A stretch of DNA of 64,000 nt. Source: Aeromonas veronii bv. veronii. GTDB lineage: Bacteria > Pseudomonadota > Gammaproteobacteria > Enterobacterales > Aeromonadaceae. Of the stretch, positions 8,838 to 17,985 are shown piece by piece. The notes below the pieces were generated by a model. The model was given only the letters and a program-made list of their open reading frames with translations, ran no database searches and was not told the origin of the DNA. Position 1 is the first letter of the stretch; each line of letters opens with the position of its first letter. The stretch is taken from the NCBI RefSeq assembly GCF_000820225.1, contig NZ_CDDK01000046.1:1-64000 (forward strand), read 5' to 3'. The translations under genes and the position numbers were made by a program.

Positions 8838-10537
8838 GCCAACGTATCACCATAGACCCCATCACCCGCATTGAGGGGCACCTGCGTATCGACTGCGAAA
8901 TCGAAGGCGGAAAAGTGACCAAGGCCTGGTCGTCCGGCACCATGTGGCGCGGGATGGAGGAGATCGTCAAGGGCAACGACCCGCGCGATGCCTGGATGAT
9001 AGTGCAGCGCATCTGCGGGGTATGTACCTCCATTCACGCCATCGCTTCGGTGCGGGCGGTGGAGAATGCCATCGGTGCCAAGGTGCCGGTCAATGCCCAG
9101 TTCATCCGCAACCTCATCATCGCGGCCCACAACATCCACGATCACATTGTTCACTTCTACCAGCTCTCCGCGTTGGACTGGGTGGACATCACTGCGGCGC
9201 TGCAGGCCAATCCACAAAAGGCGGCGGATATCCTCAAGGGGGTATCGACCTGGTCCCTCAATAGTGCCGACGAGCTGACCAAGGTGCAGGACAAGATCCG
9301 CGCCCTGGTAGCGAGCGGCCAGCTTGGCATCTTTGCCAACGGCTACTGGGGTCACAAGGAGATGAAGCTGAGCCCGGAGGTGAACCTCATCGCCGTGGCC
9401 CACTACCTGCAGGCGCTGGAGTGCCAGCGCGATGCCAACCGCATCGTCGCCATCCTCGGTGGCAAGAGCCCGCACATCCAGAATCTGGCGGTGGGCGGCG
9501 TGGCCAACCCCATCAATCTGGATGCACCGAGCGTGCTCAACCTGGAGCGGCTGCTCTATGTGAAGAGCTTTATCGATCGGCTCGGCGAGTTTATCGAGCA
9601 GGTCTACAAGGTGGATGCCGCCATCATCGCCGCCCACTACCCCGAGTGGCTGAGCCTGGGGCAGGGGGCCAAGCACTACCTGAGCGTGCCGGAGCTGCCC
9701 ACCGACGCCAATGGCGGCAGCTTCCTGATGCCCGGTGGCTATATCGAGAATGGCAATCTGGCGGGTTATCGCCCCATCGAGAGCCATCAGGATGGCTGGC
9801 TGATGGATGGCATCGCCGAGAGCAACAAGCACGCCTGGTACAAGGATGACGAGCCTCTCAAACCCTGGGAGGGCAAGACCGAGCCCAACTACACCGGCTG
9901 GCAGGATGACGGCAAGTACTCCTGGGTCAAATCCCCCACCTTCTACGGCAAGGTGGTAGAGGTGGGGCCGCTCGCAGACCTCTTGGTGAAACTGGCCGCC
10001 AAACATCCGGAGACGGTTGTTCACTTTGATCAGCTGAACGGTCTCTACAAGGCGCTGACCGGCTCCGCCATCAAGACTGAACAGCTGCACTCCACCATGG
10101 GCCGCATCATTGGCCGGGCGGTGCGTTGCTGCGTGCTGAAAGATACCCTGGCGCATCAGTGGAAGGCGCTGGTGGACAACATCGGCAAGGGGGATACCAC
10201 CGCCTATATCAAGGCCGAGATCCCGGCGGATAAAGAGTTTCGCGGAGTGGGCTTTGAAGAGGCACCACGCGGCATGCTCTCCCACTGGATCGTCATCAAG
10301 GGCGGCAAGATCGAGAACTATCAGGCGGTGGTGCCATCGACCTGGAACTCGGGCCCGCGCAACTTCAATGATGAGCCCGGCCCCTACGAGCAGGCGCTAG
10401 TGGGCACCCCGGTGGCGGATCCCGCCAAACCGCTGGAGGTGGTGCGCACCATCCACTCGTTCGACCCCTGTATGTCCTGTGCGGTGCATGTGGTGGATAC
10501 CCAGAATGGCGAAACGACTCAGGTGAAGGTGCTGTGA
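8834..10537 (+). CDS. hybC: [NiFe] hydrogenase-2 large subunit precursor
   Basis: HybC binds the Ni-Fe(CN)2CO centre and oxidises hydrogen in the periplasm. The 567-residue product has both nickel-ligand motifs: RICGVCTSIH near residue 60 and DPCMSCAVH near the C-terminus. The 15 residues after that His (beginning VVDTQNGE) form the peptide removed by the HybD protease after nickel insertion. The protein has no signal of its own and is exported attached to HybO. It overlaps hybB by ATGA and hybD by TGATG. It is the same length as the E. coli protein and nearly collinear with it. Confidence 0.97.
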   Translation: MSQRITIDPITRIEGHLRIDCEIEGGKVTKAWSSGTMWRGMEEIVKGNDPRDAWMIVQRICGVCTSIHAIASVRAVENAIGAKVPVNAQFIRNLIIAAHNIHDHIVHFYQLSALDWVDITAALQANPQKAADILKGVSTWSLNSADELTKVQDKIRALVASGQLGIFANGYWGHKEMKLSPEVNLIAVAHYLQALECQRDANRIVAILGGKSPHIQNLAVGGVANPINLDAPSVLNLERLLYVKSFIDRLGEFIEQVYKVDAAIIAAHYPEWLSLGQGAKHYLSVPELPTDANGGSFLMPGGYIENGNLAGYRPIESHQDGWLMDGIAESNKHAWYKDDEPLKPWEGKTEPNYTGWQDDGKYSWVKSPTFYGKVVEVGPLADLLVKLAAKHPETVVHFDQLNGLYKALTGSAIKTEQLHSTMGRIIGRAVRCCVLKDTLAHQWKALVDNIGKGDTTAYIKAEIPADKEFRGVGFEEAPRGMLSHWIVIKGGKIENYQAVVPSTWNSGPRNFNDEPGPYEQALVGTPVADPAKPLEVVRTIHSFDPCMSCAVHVVDTQNGETTQVKVL

Positions 10538-11067
10538 TGAACACCTTGATCCTGGGCGTGGGCAACCTGCTCTTGAGTGACGAGGCCGTCGGCGTGCGCA
10601 TCGTTGAGGCGCTGGGGCGCGAATACCGTTTCGCCCCCGGTATCGAGCTGCTCGATGGCGGCACCGCCGGTATGGAGTTGCTCGAAGCGATGGCCAGTCG
10701 CGATCACATCATTCTGGTGGATGCGGTGCGCAGCGGTAATCCGCCGGGCACCGTCGTGACCCTGAAGGATGAGGAGATCCCGACCCTGTTTGGTCGCAAG
10801 ATATCCCCGCACCAACTGGGGCTGGCGGATGTGCTCTCGGCGCTGCACATGACGGGGGAGTCGCCCAAGCGGCTCACCCTGATCGGCGTCGAGCCCGAAT
10901 CCCTCGAACCCCGTATCGGCCTCACCCCTGTGGTGGCGGCTGCCATGGGGGAGGCGACGGATCGGATTTTGACCCTGCTGGCCGCCGTTGGCGCGCCCGC
11001 CATTGTGCTCTCTGAGCAGGAGAAAGCTGAACAAGCACGGGAGGGCCTATGGCGCAGTCCCATTTAA
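10537..11067 (+). CDS. hybD: Hydrogenase-2 maturation endopeptidase
   Basis: HybD removes the C-terminal tail of HybC once nickel has been inserted. The 176-residue product opens with the family sequence MNTLILGVGNLLLSDEAVGV. It has the nickel-sensing acidic residues expected for the HyaD/HybD/HycI family: Glu in SDEAVGV, Asp in HIILVDAVRSG and His in ISPHQLGLADVL. ATG 10537 is taken as start; a GTG one codon earlier is possible. It shares one base with the hybC stop and overlaps hybE by 19 bases. Confidence 0.95.
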   Translation: MNTLILGVGNLLLSDEAVGVRIVEALGREYRFAPGIELLDGGTAGMELLEAMASRDHIILVDAVRSGNPPGTVVTLKDEEIPTLFGRKISPHQLGLADVLSALHMTGESPKRLTLIGVEPESLEPRIGLTPVVAAAMGEATDRILTLLAAVGAPAIVLSEQEKAEQAREGLWRSPI

Positions 11068-11588
11068 GCGAGGCTGAGAGAGTGCTGGAGATAGTACCGG
11101 AGACAGCGCAGGAGTTTGCCGGTTTTGCAAGCGACCCCGCGCCCCTGCTGGTAGCCCAGTATGAGCGGATCGCCCGGGAGGAGATGCAGGCGTTGCCTTT
11201 CTATCACGCCAGCATGCCTATAGTGGCGGAGTGCACGTTGTTTGAAGGTCAGTGGCTCGGCTGTGTGCTCACCCCCTGGATGTTGAGCGTGGTGGTGCTG
11301 CCGGGGCCGGATCAGCTTTGGCCGGTGCGCAGCAGCAGTGAGCGAATCGCTCTGCAGCTCCCCTGCGGCAACATGACCTTTATGGTGGGTGATCTGCCCG
11401 AAAGTGGTCAGCTGTTGTCCTGCTCCCTGATGTCGCCGCTCGATCCCCATCTCGGGGCCGGGGAGGGGCGAGCACTGGTGAGCAGCACCCTCAAGATGTT
11501 GCTCTCCTTGCCGGTGCAGCAAGGGGCTGGCGGTGTGGATCTGGGCCGCAGACGGCTATTCGGTGCCCGGCGCGGTCAACCGGCATAG
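11049..11588 (+). CDS. hybE: Hydrogenase-2 assembly chaperone
   Basis: The 179-residue product belongs to the HybE/HupJ group of [NiFe] hydrogenase assembly proteins. In E. coli HybE coordinates folding and Tat-dependent export of the HybO/HybC pair. Recognisable family stretches are LPFYHASMPIVAE, WLGCVLTPWMLSVVVLPG and LPCGNMTFMVGDLPE. It starts within the end of hybD (19-base overlap) and ends the operon. E. coli continues with hybF and hybG, but no such genes follow here. HypA and HypC from the hyp operon must therefore serve both hydrogenases, unless copies exist elsewhere. Confidence 0.92.
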   Translation: MAQSHLSEAERVLEIVPETAQEFAGFASDPAPLLVAQYERIAREEMQALPFYHASMPIVAECTLFEGQWLGCVLTPWMLSVVVLPGPDQLWPVRSSSERIALQLPCGNMTFMVGDLPESGQLLSCSLMSPLDPHLGAGEGRALVSSTLKMLLSLPVQQGAGGVDLGRRRLFGARRGQPA

Positions 11589-11621
11589 TCGCTAGGTTTC
11601 ACGCGAAATCAAGTTTAGAAT

Positions 11622-11641
11622 AGGGGGCCATTTTGGCCCCT
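11622..11641 (+). terminator. Hairpin after hybE
   Basis: A short GC-rich hairpin (GGGGCC, A/T loop, GGCCCC) lies about 35 bases after the hybE stop. It lacks a strong T run, so it may be a weak terminator or an mRNA-stabilising end. It separates hyb from the ABC importer genes, which could still be reached by read-through. Confidence 0.5.
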
Positions 11642-11719
11642 CACTCCCATGTTCAGACACGCATTCCGCCTCTTTTTTGAGTGATGATCCGTGAGTGGTA
11701 CAAAACAAGAAGGATCCCC

Positions 11720-13342
11720 ATGACTGTTCCACGCAATTCTCTTCGCTATTACTGTGGCACCACTGCTGCCGCCCTGTTGACTCTGCTGCTTGGCTCCGCC
11801 TCTCACGCGGCGCTGGCCGCGGCCCAACCTGTGCCTGCCGAGCTTAAGCTCGCCATCGGTGCCGAACCCACAGAAGGGTTTGACCCTCTGCTTGGCTGGA
11901 GCCACGGCAGCTACCTGCTGCTGCACAGCCCGCTGCTCAAACAGATTGCTGGCGATAGTGCCGATCTCAGCTGGCAGAATGTGCTCACCCAAGCGGTGAC
12001 CCCGAGCAAGGATGGCAAGGGGTGGATCATTACCCTCAAGCCTGACCTGAAATTCTCCAACGGTGCACCGCTCACCGCCGAGGATGTGGCCTTTACCTAC
12101 AACAGCGCAGCCCAAGGCGGCGGCAAGATCGACATGGGCAACTTTGTCTCGGCCAAGGTGCTCTCGCCCACCGAGGTTGCCATCACCCTGAGTGCCCCCC
12201 AGAGCACCTTCGTCAACGTGCTGGGATCTTTGGGGATAGTGTCGAAGCGGGATTACGACGCAAAAGCATATGCCCAAAAGCCGGTCGGTGCCGGCCCTTA
12301 CCGGCTGGTGAGCTTCCTGCCCGGCCAACAGCTGGTGGTAGAGGCGAACCCCTATTACGCCGGCGGCAACAATGACTTCAAACGGTTGGTGTTTGTCTTT
12401 ATCGACGAAGAGAGCGCCTATGCCGCGGCCCAGAGCAGCCAGCTCGATGTGGTGCGCATCGCCCCGTCACTGGCGCCCACCGTGCCTGCCTCCCTCAAGC
12501 TGTGGGTGCGGCCGAGCGTGGAGAACCGTGGCATCGTCTTCCCTATTCCGCCAGCGGGTGGCAAGGATGCCAAGGGTTATCCCATCGGCAACGACGTGAC
12601 CTCGGATGTGGCGGTGCGCCGTGCCATCAACTACGCCATCGACCGCAAGTTGCTGGCCGACCAGCTGCTGGAAGGGCACGCCATCCCCGCTTACAGCGCG
12701 GTAGAAGGGTTGCCATGGCTAAACAAAGCCACCGCCTTCAAGGATGGAGATGTCGGCCACGCCAACGCCCTGCTCGACGAGGCCGGTTGGAAGATGGGCA
12801 GTGACGGCATTCGCCACAAGGGCGACCTGCGCGCCGCCTTTACCCTCTGGTACACCAGCGGTGACAGCACCCGCCGGGATCTGGCGGAAGCGGTGCGCGC
12901 CATGCTCAAACCCATTGGCCTTGAGGTGAGCCTCAAGTCCGGCAGTTGGGAGCAGGTGGAACGGGAGATGCACGCCAACCCAGTGCTGATGGGGTGGGGG
13001 AGTCTGGATCCCATGGAGCTCTATCACCACTACCAGAGCGGCTCCGGCGGCGTGGAGTTCTACAACCCGGGCTACTACAGCAACCCTGTGGTGGATGGCC
13101 ACCTCAAGCAGGCGCTGGATGCTCCGAACTGGCAGGCGGCCGTGCCGTTCTGGCAGCAGGTGGAGTGGGATGGCAAGACCGGCGCCGGAGTGCAGGGGGA
13201 TGCCGCCTGGGCCTGGCTGCTCAATGTGCAGCACACCTATCTCGCCAACCGTTGCATCGATCTTGGCAAGGGGGCGCCGGAAATCCACGGTAGCTGGTCC
13301 CTGCTCAACAACCTGCAGGATTGGCGGTGGACGTGCCGGTAA
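11720..13342 (+). CDS. ABC importer periplasmic solute-binding protein (family 5, probable nickel)
   Basis: This 540-residue protein has a Sec signal peptide (start MTVPRNSLRYYCG, hydrophobic core AAALLTLLLGSASHAALA). It has the SBP_bac_5 architecture of NikA/DppA/OppA proteins: LKLAIGAEPTEGFDPL, WIITLKPDLKFSNGAPLTAEDVAF, and DVAVRRAINYAIDRKLL. ATG 11720 is chosen because AAGGA lies at good spacing and the signal peptide then starts properly. It heads a five-gene importer operon placed between hydrogenase structural and maturation genes, which favours nickel (perhaps chelated) as substrate. It is clearly diverged from E. coli NikA, so peptide transport remains possible. Confidence 0.85.
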   Translation: MTVPRNSLRYYCGTTAAALLTLLLGSASHAALAAAQPVPAELKLAIGAEPTEGFDPLLGWSHGSYLLLHSPLLKQIAGDSADLSWQNVLTQAVTPSKDGKGWIITLKPDLKFSNGAPLTAEDVAFTYNSAAQGGGKIDMGNFVSAKVLSPTEVAITLSAPQSTFVNVLGSLGIVSKRDYDAKAYAQKPVGAGPYRLVSFLPGQQLVVEANPYYAGGNNDFKRLVFVFIDEESAYAAAQSSQLDVVRIAPSLAPTVPASLKLWVRPSVENRGIVFPIPPAGGKDAKGYPIGNDVTSDVAVRRAINYAIDRKLLADQLLEGHAIPAYSAVEGLPWLNKATAFKDGDVGHANALLDEAGWKMGSDGIRHKGDLRAAFTLWYTSGDSTRRDLAEAVRAMLKPIGLEVSLKSGSWEQVEREMHANPVLMGWGSLDPMELYHHYQSGSGGVEFYNPGYYSNPVVDGHLKQALDAPNWQAAVPFWQQVEWDGKTGAGVQGDAAWAWLLNVQHTYLANRCIDLGKGAPEIHGSWSLLNNLQDWRWTCR

Positions 13343-14337
13343 GTTCGCCCTTGAGTCATTCAGGTTATCTGTTGCTAAAAGCCCTGCTGCGTCTGGCAGG
13401 GCTGCTCTGTCTGGTCTCGGTCGCCACCTTTGTGCTGCTGAGTTACTCCCCCATCGACCCCATCAAGGCCTATATCGGCAACGATCTGCTCCATGTGCCG
13501 CCGGAGCAGTACGCCCGCATCGCCGCTCGCTGGGGGCTGGATCAACCGCTCTGGCTGCGCTACTGGCACTGGTTTAGCCAGGTGCTACGGGGGGATCTCG
13601 GTTACTCCATGCTCTACAACGCGCCTGTGGGTGAGGTAATAGGCCAGCGCTTTGCCGCCTCCTTCCTGCTGCTGGCGGGTGCCTGGCTGCTCTCCGGCTG
13701 TTTCGGCATTCTGCTGGGCCTCTGCGCCGGTCGCTATCTCAATCACTGGCCCGATCGCCTGATTTGCCGCTTCGCCTACCTGCTCGCCTCCCTGCCCACC
13801 TTCTGGGTCGGCCTGTTGCTGCTCGCCCTGTTTGCGGTGCACTGGCCGCTACTGCCGGTCTGCTGCGCCTGGACGCCAGGCCTCTCCGCCGATGAGGCAG
13901 ATTGGGCTATGCGAGCGCGCCATCTGTTGCTGCCGGTGACCGCGCTCGCCCTGCTCGGGGTGGGCAATATTGCCCTGCATACCCGGGGGCGGGTGGCCGA
14001 GGTGCTGGCGAGCGACTTTATACGCTACGCCCGCGCTCAGGGGGATGGCGGCTGGCCCATGCTGCGTTTTCATGTGCTGCGCCACGCCCTGACCCCGGCG
14101 CTCTGCCTGCAGTTTGCCTCCCTTGGCGAGCTGATTGGCGGGTCGCTGTTAGCGGAGAAAGTTTTCTCTTATCCGGGACTCGGGCAGGCCACCGTGGATG
14201 CGGGGCTGCGGGGGGATATCCCCCTGCTGATGGGGATCGTCCTCTTCTGCACCCTGCTGGTCTTTATTGGCAACACGGTGGCCAGTGTGCTGTTGGCCCG
14301 CATCAATCGGGGCTGGGAGGGTGAGCATGCTGTTTAA
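13327..14337 (+). CDS. ABC importer permease 1 (NikB/DppB type)
   Basis: This is an inner-membrane permease of about 336 residues from the dipeptide/nickel family. It has six hydrophobic segments, the GDLGYSML stretch that marks DppB/NikB proteins, and the EAA-type ATPase coupling loop near FIRYARAQGDGGWPML, followed by the ALTPAL helix start. GTG 13327 is preferred because AGGA lies six bases upstream; TTG 13321 and GTG 13333 are alternatives. It overlaps the end of the binding-protein gene by 16 bases and the next permease by 11. Confidence 0.87.
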   Translation: MDVPVSSPLSHSGYLLLKALLRLAGLLCLVSVATFVLLSYSPIDPIKAYIGNDLLHVPPEQYARIAARWGLDQPLWLRYWHWFSQVLRGDLGYSMLYNAPVGEVIGQRFAASFLLLAGAWLLSGCFGILLGLCAGRYLNHWPDRLICRFAYLLASLPTFWVGLLLLALFAVHWPLLPVCCAWTPGLSADEADWAMRARHLLLPVTALALLGVGNIALHTRGRVAEVLASDFIRYARAQGDGGWPMLRFHVLRHALTPALCLQFASLGELIGGSLLAEKVFSYPGLGQATVDAGLRGDIPLLMGIVLFCTLLVFIGNTVASVLLARINRGWEGEHAV

Positions 14338-15142
14338 TCCGCTTCCCTCCATAGTGCGCCTCGCTGTAGCCCTGCTTGGATTGGCGCTGCTGGCTGCTTA
14401 CGGCTGGAGCCTCTCTCATCAGGATGTGCCGATGGATCTGCTGGCGCGCCAGCAGCCCCCCTCGCTGGCCCACTGGTTCGGCACCGATCAGATGGGGCGG
14501 GATCTCTGGTTGCGAGCCTTTCAGGGCACCCTCACCAGTCTGGAGCTCGGCATCAGCACGGCGCTCTGCAGTGGCCTGCTGGCCATGGTGGCGGCAAGCG
14601 TGTCGCTCATCCATCCCAGATGCGATGCAACTGTGCGAATGGTGATCGACGCCATGTTGGCGCTGCCCCATATGCTGCTGCTGATCCTTATCTGCTTTAC
14701 CGTAGGGGGCGGCATGCACGGGGTGATCCTGGCGGTGGCGCTCACCCACTGGCCCAAGTTGGCACTCATTCTTTGCGCAGAAGCGCGGCAGATCGCCTGC
14801 AGCGACTACGTGGTGCTGGCCCGCTGTCAGGGGATGGGTGCGCTGCGTCGCTGGCGCATCCACCTGCTGCCGGGGCTGTTGCCCCAGTGGTTTATCGGCA
14901 CCTTGCTGATGTTTCCCCATGCGGTACTACACAGCGCGGCCTTGAGCTTTCTCGGCTTTGGTCTGGCGGCCCACGAGGCCTCGCTGGGCCTGCTGCTGGC
15001 CGATGCCCTGCGTTATCTGGCCGGTGGCGGTTGGTGGCTGGCCCTCTTCCCGGGACTGATGTTGCTGCTGCTGGTACTGCTGTTTGATCAGGCCACTCGC
15101 GCCTTGCAACAGCTGTTGTGGCACAGGAGTGAACCATGCTGA
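14327..15142 (+). CDS. ABC importer permease 2 (NikC/DppC type)
   Basis: This is the second permease subunit, 271 residues. The DppC/NikC hallmark HWFGTDQMGRDLWLR follows the first membrane helix. The coupling loop is DYVVLARCQGMGALRRW and the C-terminal FLGFGLAAHEASLGLLL is typical of the family. ATG 14327 gives the normal N-terminus and overlaps the upstream permease by 11 bases. The two permeases should form the heterodimeric channel. Confidence 0.87.
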   Translation: MLFNPLPSIVRLAVALLGLALLAAYGWSLSHQDVPMDLLARQQPPSLAHWFGTDQMGRDLWLRAFQGTLTSLELGISTALCSGLLAMVAASVSLIHPRCDATVRMVIDAMLALPHMLLLILICFTVGGGMHGVILAVALTHWPKLALILCAEARQIACSDYVVLARCQGMGALRRWRIHLLPGLLPQWFIGTLLMFPHAVLHSAALSFLGFGLAAHEASLGLLLADALRYLAGGGWWLALFPGLMLLLLVLLFDQATRALQQLLWHRSEPC

Positions 15143-15924
15143 GTTTTGATCAGGTGACCATAGAGGCGGCCCACTACTCCTGGCTGGGACGGCGCAGCTG
15201 GCAGCCTTTGCTGACCGATATCAGCCTGCAACTGGCGACTGGGGAGATAGTGGCGCTGGTGGGGGGGAGCGGCGAGGGCAAGAGCCTGCTGCTGCAAAGC
15301 GCCCTGACCCTGCTGCCGGACAATCTGCGCATGCGCGGCACCATCTCCCTCGATGGCACGCCACTGTGCGATGCCAGTCGGGCCCGTCTGCGCGGCCACA
15401 CCCTCTGCTATGTGCCGCAGGGGGTAAGCGCCCTCAATCCGCTGCTGACGGTGGAGCGCCAGCTTGGCCGCGCGGCGCGCCTCTGCGGTCAGAGCGGTTC
15501 TCGCGAGCGGCTCGGCGAGCAGTTGCTGCGCTACCAGCTGCCCGCGACCACCCTGGACAGATTCCCGCGCCAGCTCTCCGGTGGCATGGCCAAGCGCATT
15601 CTGGCCTGCACTGCGGCCCTTGGTGGTGCCCGCTACATTCTGGCGGACGAGATCACCGCCTGGCTCGACGAGGGGCTGGCCTGCCAGCTGCTCAGCCAGT
15701 TGCGTGAATTGGCCAATCAGGGCAGCGGCATCCTCTGGGTGACCCACGATCTGGCGCTGGCGGCCCGCTTTGCCGATCGCATAGTCGCGCTCCATAAGGG
15801 CCAAGTGAGCGATACCTTGAGCAGCCACCATCTGCGGCAAGGGCAGGGGAGCGAGATGCTCCGTGCCCACTGGCAGGCGCTGCCGGAATTCAACGCGCTC
15901 TTCTCTGTGCCGGAGGTTTCCTGA
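15136..15924 (+). CDS. ABC importer ATPase 1 (NikD/DppD type)
   Basis: This 262-residue cytoplasmic ATPase drives the importer. Walker A is GGSGEGKS, the signature is LSGGMAKR and Walker B is YILADEITAWLD, followed by the switch-His stretch WVTHDLALAARF. It overlaps the preceding permease by 7 bases and the next ATPase gene by one base (TGATG). The second ATPase indicates an asymmetric ATPase pair, as in nickel and dipeptide importers. Confidence 0.88.
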   Translation: MLSFDQVTIEAAHYSWLGRRSWQPLLTDISLQLATGEIVALVGGSGEGKSLLLQSALTLLPDNLRMRGTISLDGTPLCDASRARLRGHTLCYVPQGVSALNPLLTVERQLGRAARLCGQSGSRERLGEQLLRYQLPATTLDRFPRQLSGGMAKRILACTAALGGARYILADEITAWLDEGLACQLLSQLRELANQGSGILWVTHDLALAARFADRIVALHKGQVSDTLSSHHLRQGQGSEMLRAHWQALPEFNALFSVPEVS

Positions 15925-16565
15925 TGTTGGAAGTACGAAATCTCACTATCGCCCAGGGGGAACGTCCCCTCTGGCAGGGGTTATCGCTGACGGTGAAAGC
16001 GGGCGAGCGGCTCGGCATCTCCGCACCGAGCGGCCATGGCAAGACCACGCTGGGGCGGGTATTGGCCGGTTGGCAACCGGTTGGGGCTGGCGGGCAGATC
16101 CTGCTGGATGGGCAGCCAGTACCTGAACAGGTAAAAGGTTATAACCCCATCCAGCTGGTGCCCCAGCACCCGGAGCTCACCTTCAATCCCTATCGCACCA
16201 CCGGGCAGGCGCTCTGGGATGTATGGCGCCCCGATGACGCCATGCTGGCCCGCTTTATGGTCAAACCTGAGTGGCTTGGTCGCAAACCCGGTCAGCTATC
16301 CGGTGGCGAGCTGGCCCGCATCGCGCTGCTGCGCGCCCTCGATCCCCGCACCCGATTGCTGATTGCCGACGAGGTGACCGCCCAGCTGGATCCGCAAATC
16401 CAGCGTCAGCTCTGGCAGGAGCTGATGCGCGAGTGCGAGCAGCGCGGGCTTGGCATGCTGATCTTCAGTCACCAGCAGGCGCTGCTGCGCCAGATCTGCC
16501 ATCGGGTACTGCGCTTTGGTGAGCCGCCTGCGGAGCAGGAGGCGATGGCCCGTAGCGTGGCCTGA
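15924..16565 (+). CDS. ABC importer ATPase 2 (NikE/DppF type)
   Basis: This second ATPase, 213 residues, has Walker A SGHGKTT, signature LSGGELAR, Walker B LLIADEVTAQLD and the switch His in IFSHQQALL. It is shorter than typical NikE/DppF proteins because the C-terminal oligopeptide-family extension is missing. It is the last gene of the importer operon and is followed by an inverted-repeat element and a strong hairpin. Confidence 0.87.
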   Translation: MLEVRNLTIAQGERPLWQGLSLTVKAGERLGISAPSGHGKTTLGRVLAGWQPVGAGGQILLDGQPVPEQVKGYNPIQLVPQHPELTFNPYRTTGQALWDVWRPDDAMLARFMVKPEWLGRKPGQLSGGELARIALLRALDPRTRLLIADEVTAQLDPQIQRQLWQELMRECEQRGLGMLIFSHQQALLRQICHRVLRFGEPPAEQEAMARSVA

Positions 16566-16572
16566 GGATTGG

Positions 16573-16788
16573 CTTCCCCCTCATCCCCAGCCCTTCTCCC
16601 GCAAGGGGAGAAGGGGGCAGACGGTGCCATCTCACCCGCCCGGGGTTAGGGTTTGGAAAATCTCGGGGTTTAAGAATATGGCTGGTTGTTATGCTCGAAG
16701 CCCCCTGAGGGGTTTGAGGGCGTCGTATAGCCGCGGCATCCACAAACCGGTTCCCTCTCCCTGGGGAGAGGGCTAGGGTGAGGGGAAG
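16573..16788. repeat. Inverted-repeat intergenic element (MITE/REP-like)
   Basis: The left arm (16573-16615) and right arm (16753-16788) are imperfect reverse complements. Each begins, read inward, with CTTCCCC-TCA-CCC followed by a nested hairpin: CCCTTCTCCC paired with GGGAGAAGGG on the left, CCCTCTCCC paired with GGGAGAGGG on the right. The roughly 135-base middle has no gene. This layout fits a small non-autonomous palindromic element between two convergent operons. No target-site duplication was identified. Confidence 0.6.
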
Positions 16789-16847
16789 CGAGTGTGGGAT
16801 GCTGGCCATTTTGGACGGATAGCATGACCGACAAGGTCTACAGATAA

Positions 16848-16877
16848 AAGAGAGGGAGGCATCAGCCTCCCTCTCTT
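16848..16877. terminator. Bidirectional terminator between the ABC importer and hypB
   Basis: A perfect 13-base stem AAGAGAGGGAGGC / GCCTCCCTCTCTT with a 4-base ATCA loop. Read on the minus strand it is followed by TTTTATC, so it is best suited to ending the long sel-hyp transcript. It may also stop read-through from the importer genes. Confidence 0.85.
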
Positions 16878-16916
16878 GCTATCCGCCGTTGGTAACGGCA
16901 TTTAACCGGTTCTGGT

Positions 16917-17984
16917 TCAGGCCGTAGCCAGCCAGTTAAGCCAGGCATCCATCCCTTCTCCCGTGGTGGCACTGACCTGGATCACCTGGATATAGGGGTT
17001 GACCCGTTTGGCGTTCTCGATGCAGCGGGCCACGTCAAAGCTGACGTAGGGCAGCAGATCGATCTTGTTGATCACCATCAGCTGGGCGGCGGCAAACATA
17101 TCCGGGTATTTCAGCGGCTTCTCTTCCCCCTCGGTGACGGAGAGGATCGCCACCTTGTACTTCTCGCCGAGATCGAAGCTGGCGGGGCAGACCAGATTGC
17201 CAACGTTCTCGATAAAGAGGATGCCCCCTTCATTGGCGGGCAGCTGGTGGCAGGCGTCGTGAACCATTTTGGCATCCAGATGGCAGCCCTTGCCGGTGTT
17301 GATCTGCACGGCAGGAACGCCGGTGGCACGGATGCGATCCGCATCGGCGCTGGTCTGCTGATCCCCTTCGATTACCGCGCAGGGGCGTTTGTCGGCCAGT
17401 TGGCGCAAGGTTTCGCACAGCAAGGTGGTCTTGCCTGAACCCGGGCTCGACACCAGGTTAAGCACCAACTGGGCCGCCTCGTCGAAGTGCTCGCGGTTAT
17501 GGGCCGCCAAGGCATTGTTCTTGGCCAGCACATCCATCTCGATGGCGATCAGCTGACGCTGCCCCATGCCGGGGACCGATAATCCCGCTTCCCCTTTGCC
17601 GTAGTGCAGATCACCCTGCTGATGGTCATGGTCATGGTCATGGTCATGGTCACGCCCGTGATCATGAGAGTGGGGATGATCATGATGATGGTCGTGGGGG
17701 TGATCATGGTGGTGCTCATGGGGCTGATCATGGCCCTCGTGGCTCATGGGTGCCCGCACCCCGTGGTAGTGATGATGAACATCACCCTGATGGTGGTAGT
17801 GGTGGTGAATGATCAGGGTGCGCGGCGCACCCTGCTCGTGGTCATGATGATGATGGGCGTCATGAGCATGATGATGGCCGTGCTCATGACCATGTTCATG
17901 GTGATGTTCATGTTCGTGATGATGCTCATGATCGTGCTCATGGCCGGCAATCCGCGCCTGACCGCATCCGCATACGCTACACAT
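16917..17984 (-). CDS. hypB: Hydrogenase nickel-incorporation GTPase with a very long His-rich arm
   Basis: HypB is the GTPase that, with HypA, inserts nickel into hydrogenase large subunits. The C-terminal two thirds is the canonical G domain: P-loop SSPGSGKTT (179-187), the switch/metal region [19 protein letters not shown] and NKIDLLPY. The N-terminus starts with the high-affinity nickel motif CSVCGCG. It then runs to about residue 127 with roughly fifty histidines mixed with Asp, Glu and Gly, making the protein (355 residues) longer than E. coli HypB. Such arms store nickel in other species. The gene follows hypA by one base and ends the sel-hyp operon. Confidence 0.96.
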   Translation of the reverse strand: MCSVCGCGQARIAGHEHDHEHHHEHEHHHEHGHEHGHHHAHDAHHHHDHEQGAPRTLIIHHHYHHQGDVHHHYHGVRAPMSHEGHDQPHEHHHDHPHDHHHDHPHSHDHGRDHDHDHDHDHQQGDLHYGKGEAGLSVPGMGQRQLIAIEMDVLAKNNALAAHNREHFDEAAQLVLNLVSSPGSGKTTLLCETLRQLADKRPCAVIEGDQQTSADADRIRATGVPAVQINTGKGCHLDAKMVHDACHQLPANEGGILFIENVGNLVCPASFDLGEKYKVAILSVTEGEEKPLKYPDMFAAAQLMVINKIDLLPYVSFDVARCIENAKRVNPYIQVIQVSATTGEGMDAWLNWLATA

Positions 17985-17985
17985 A

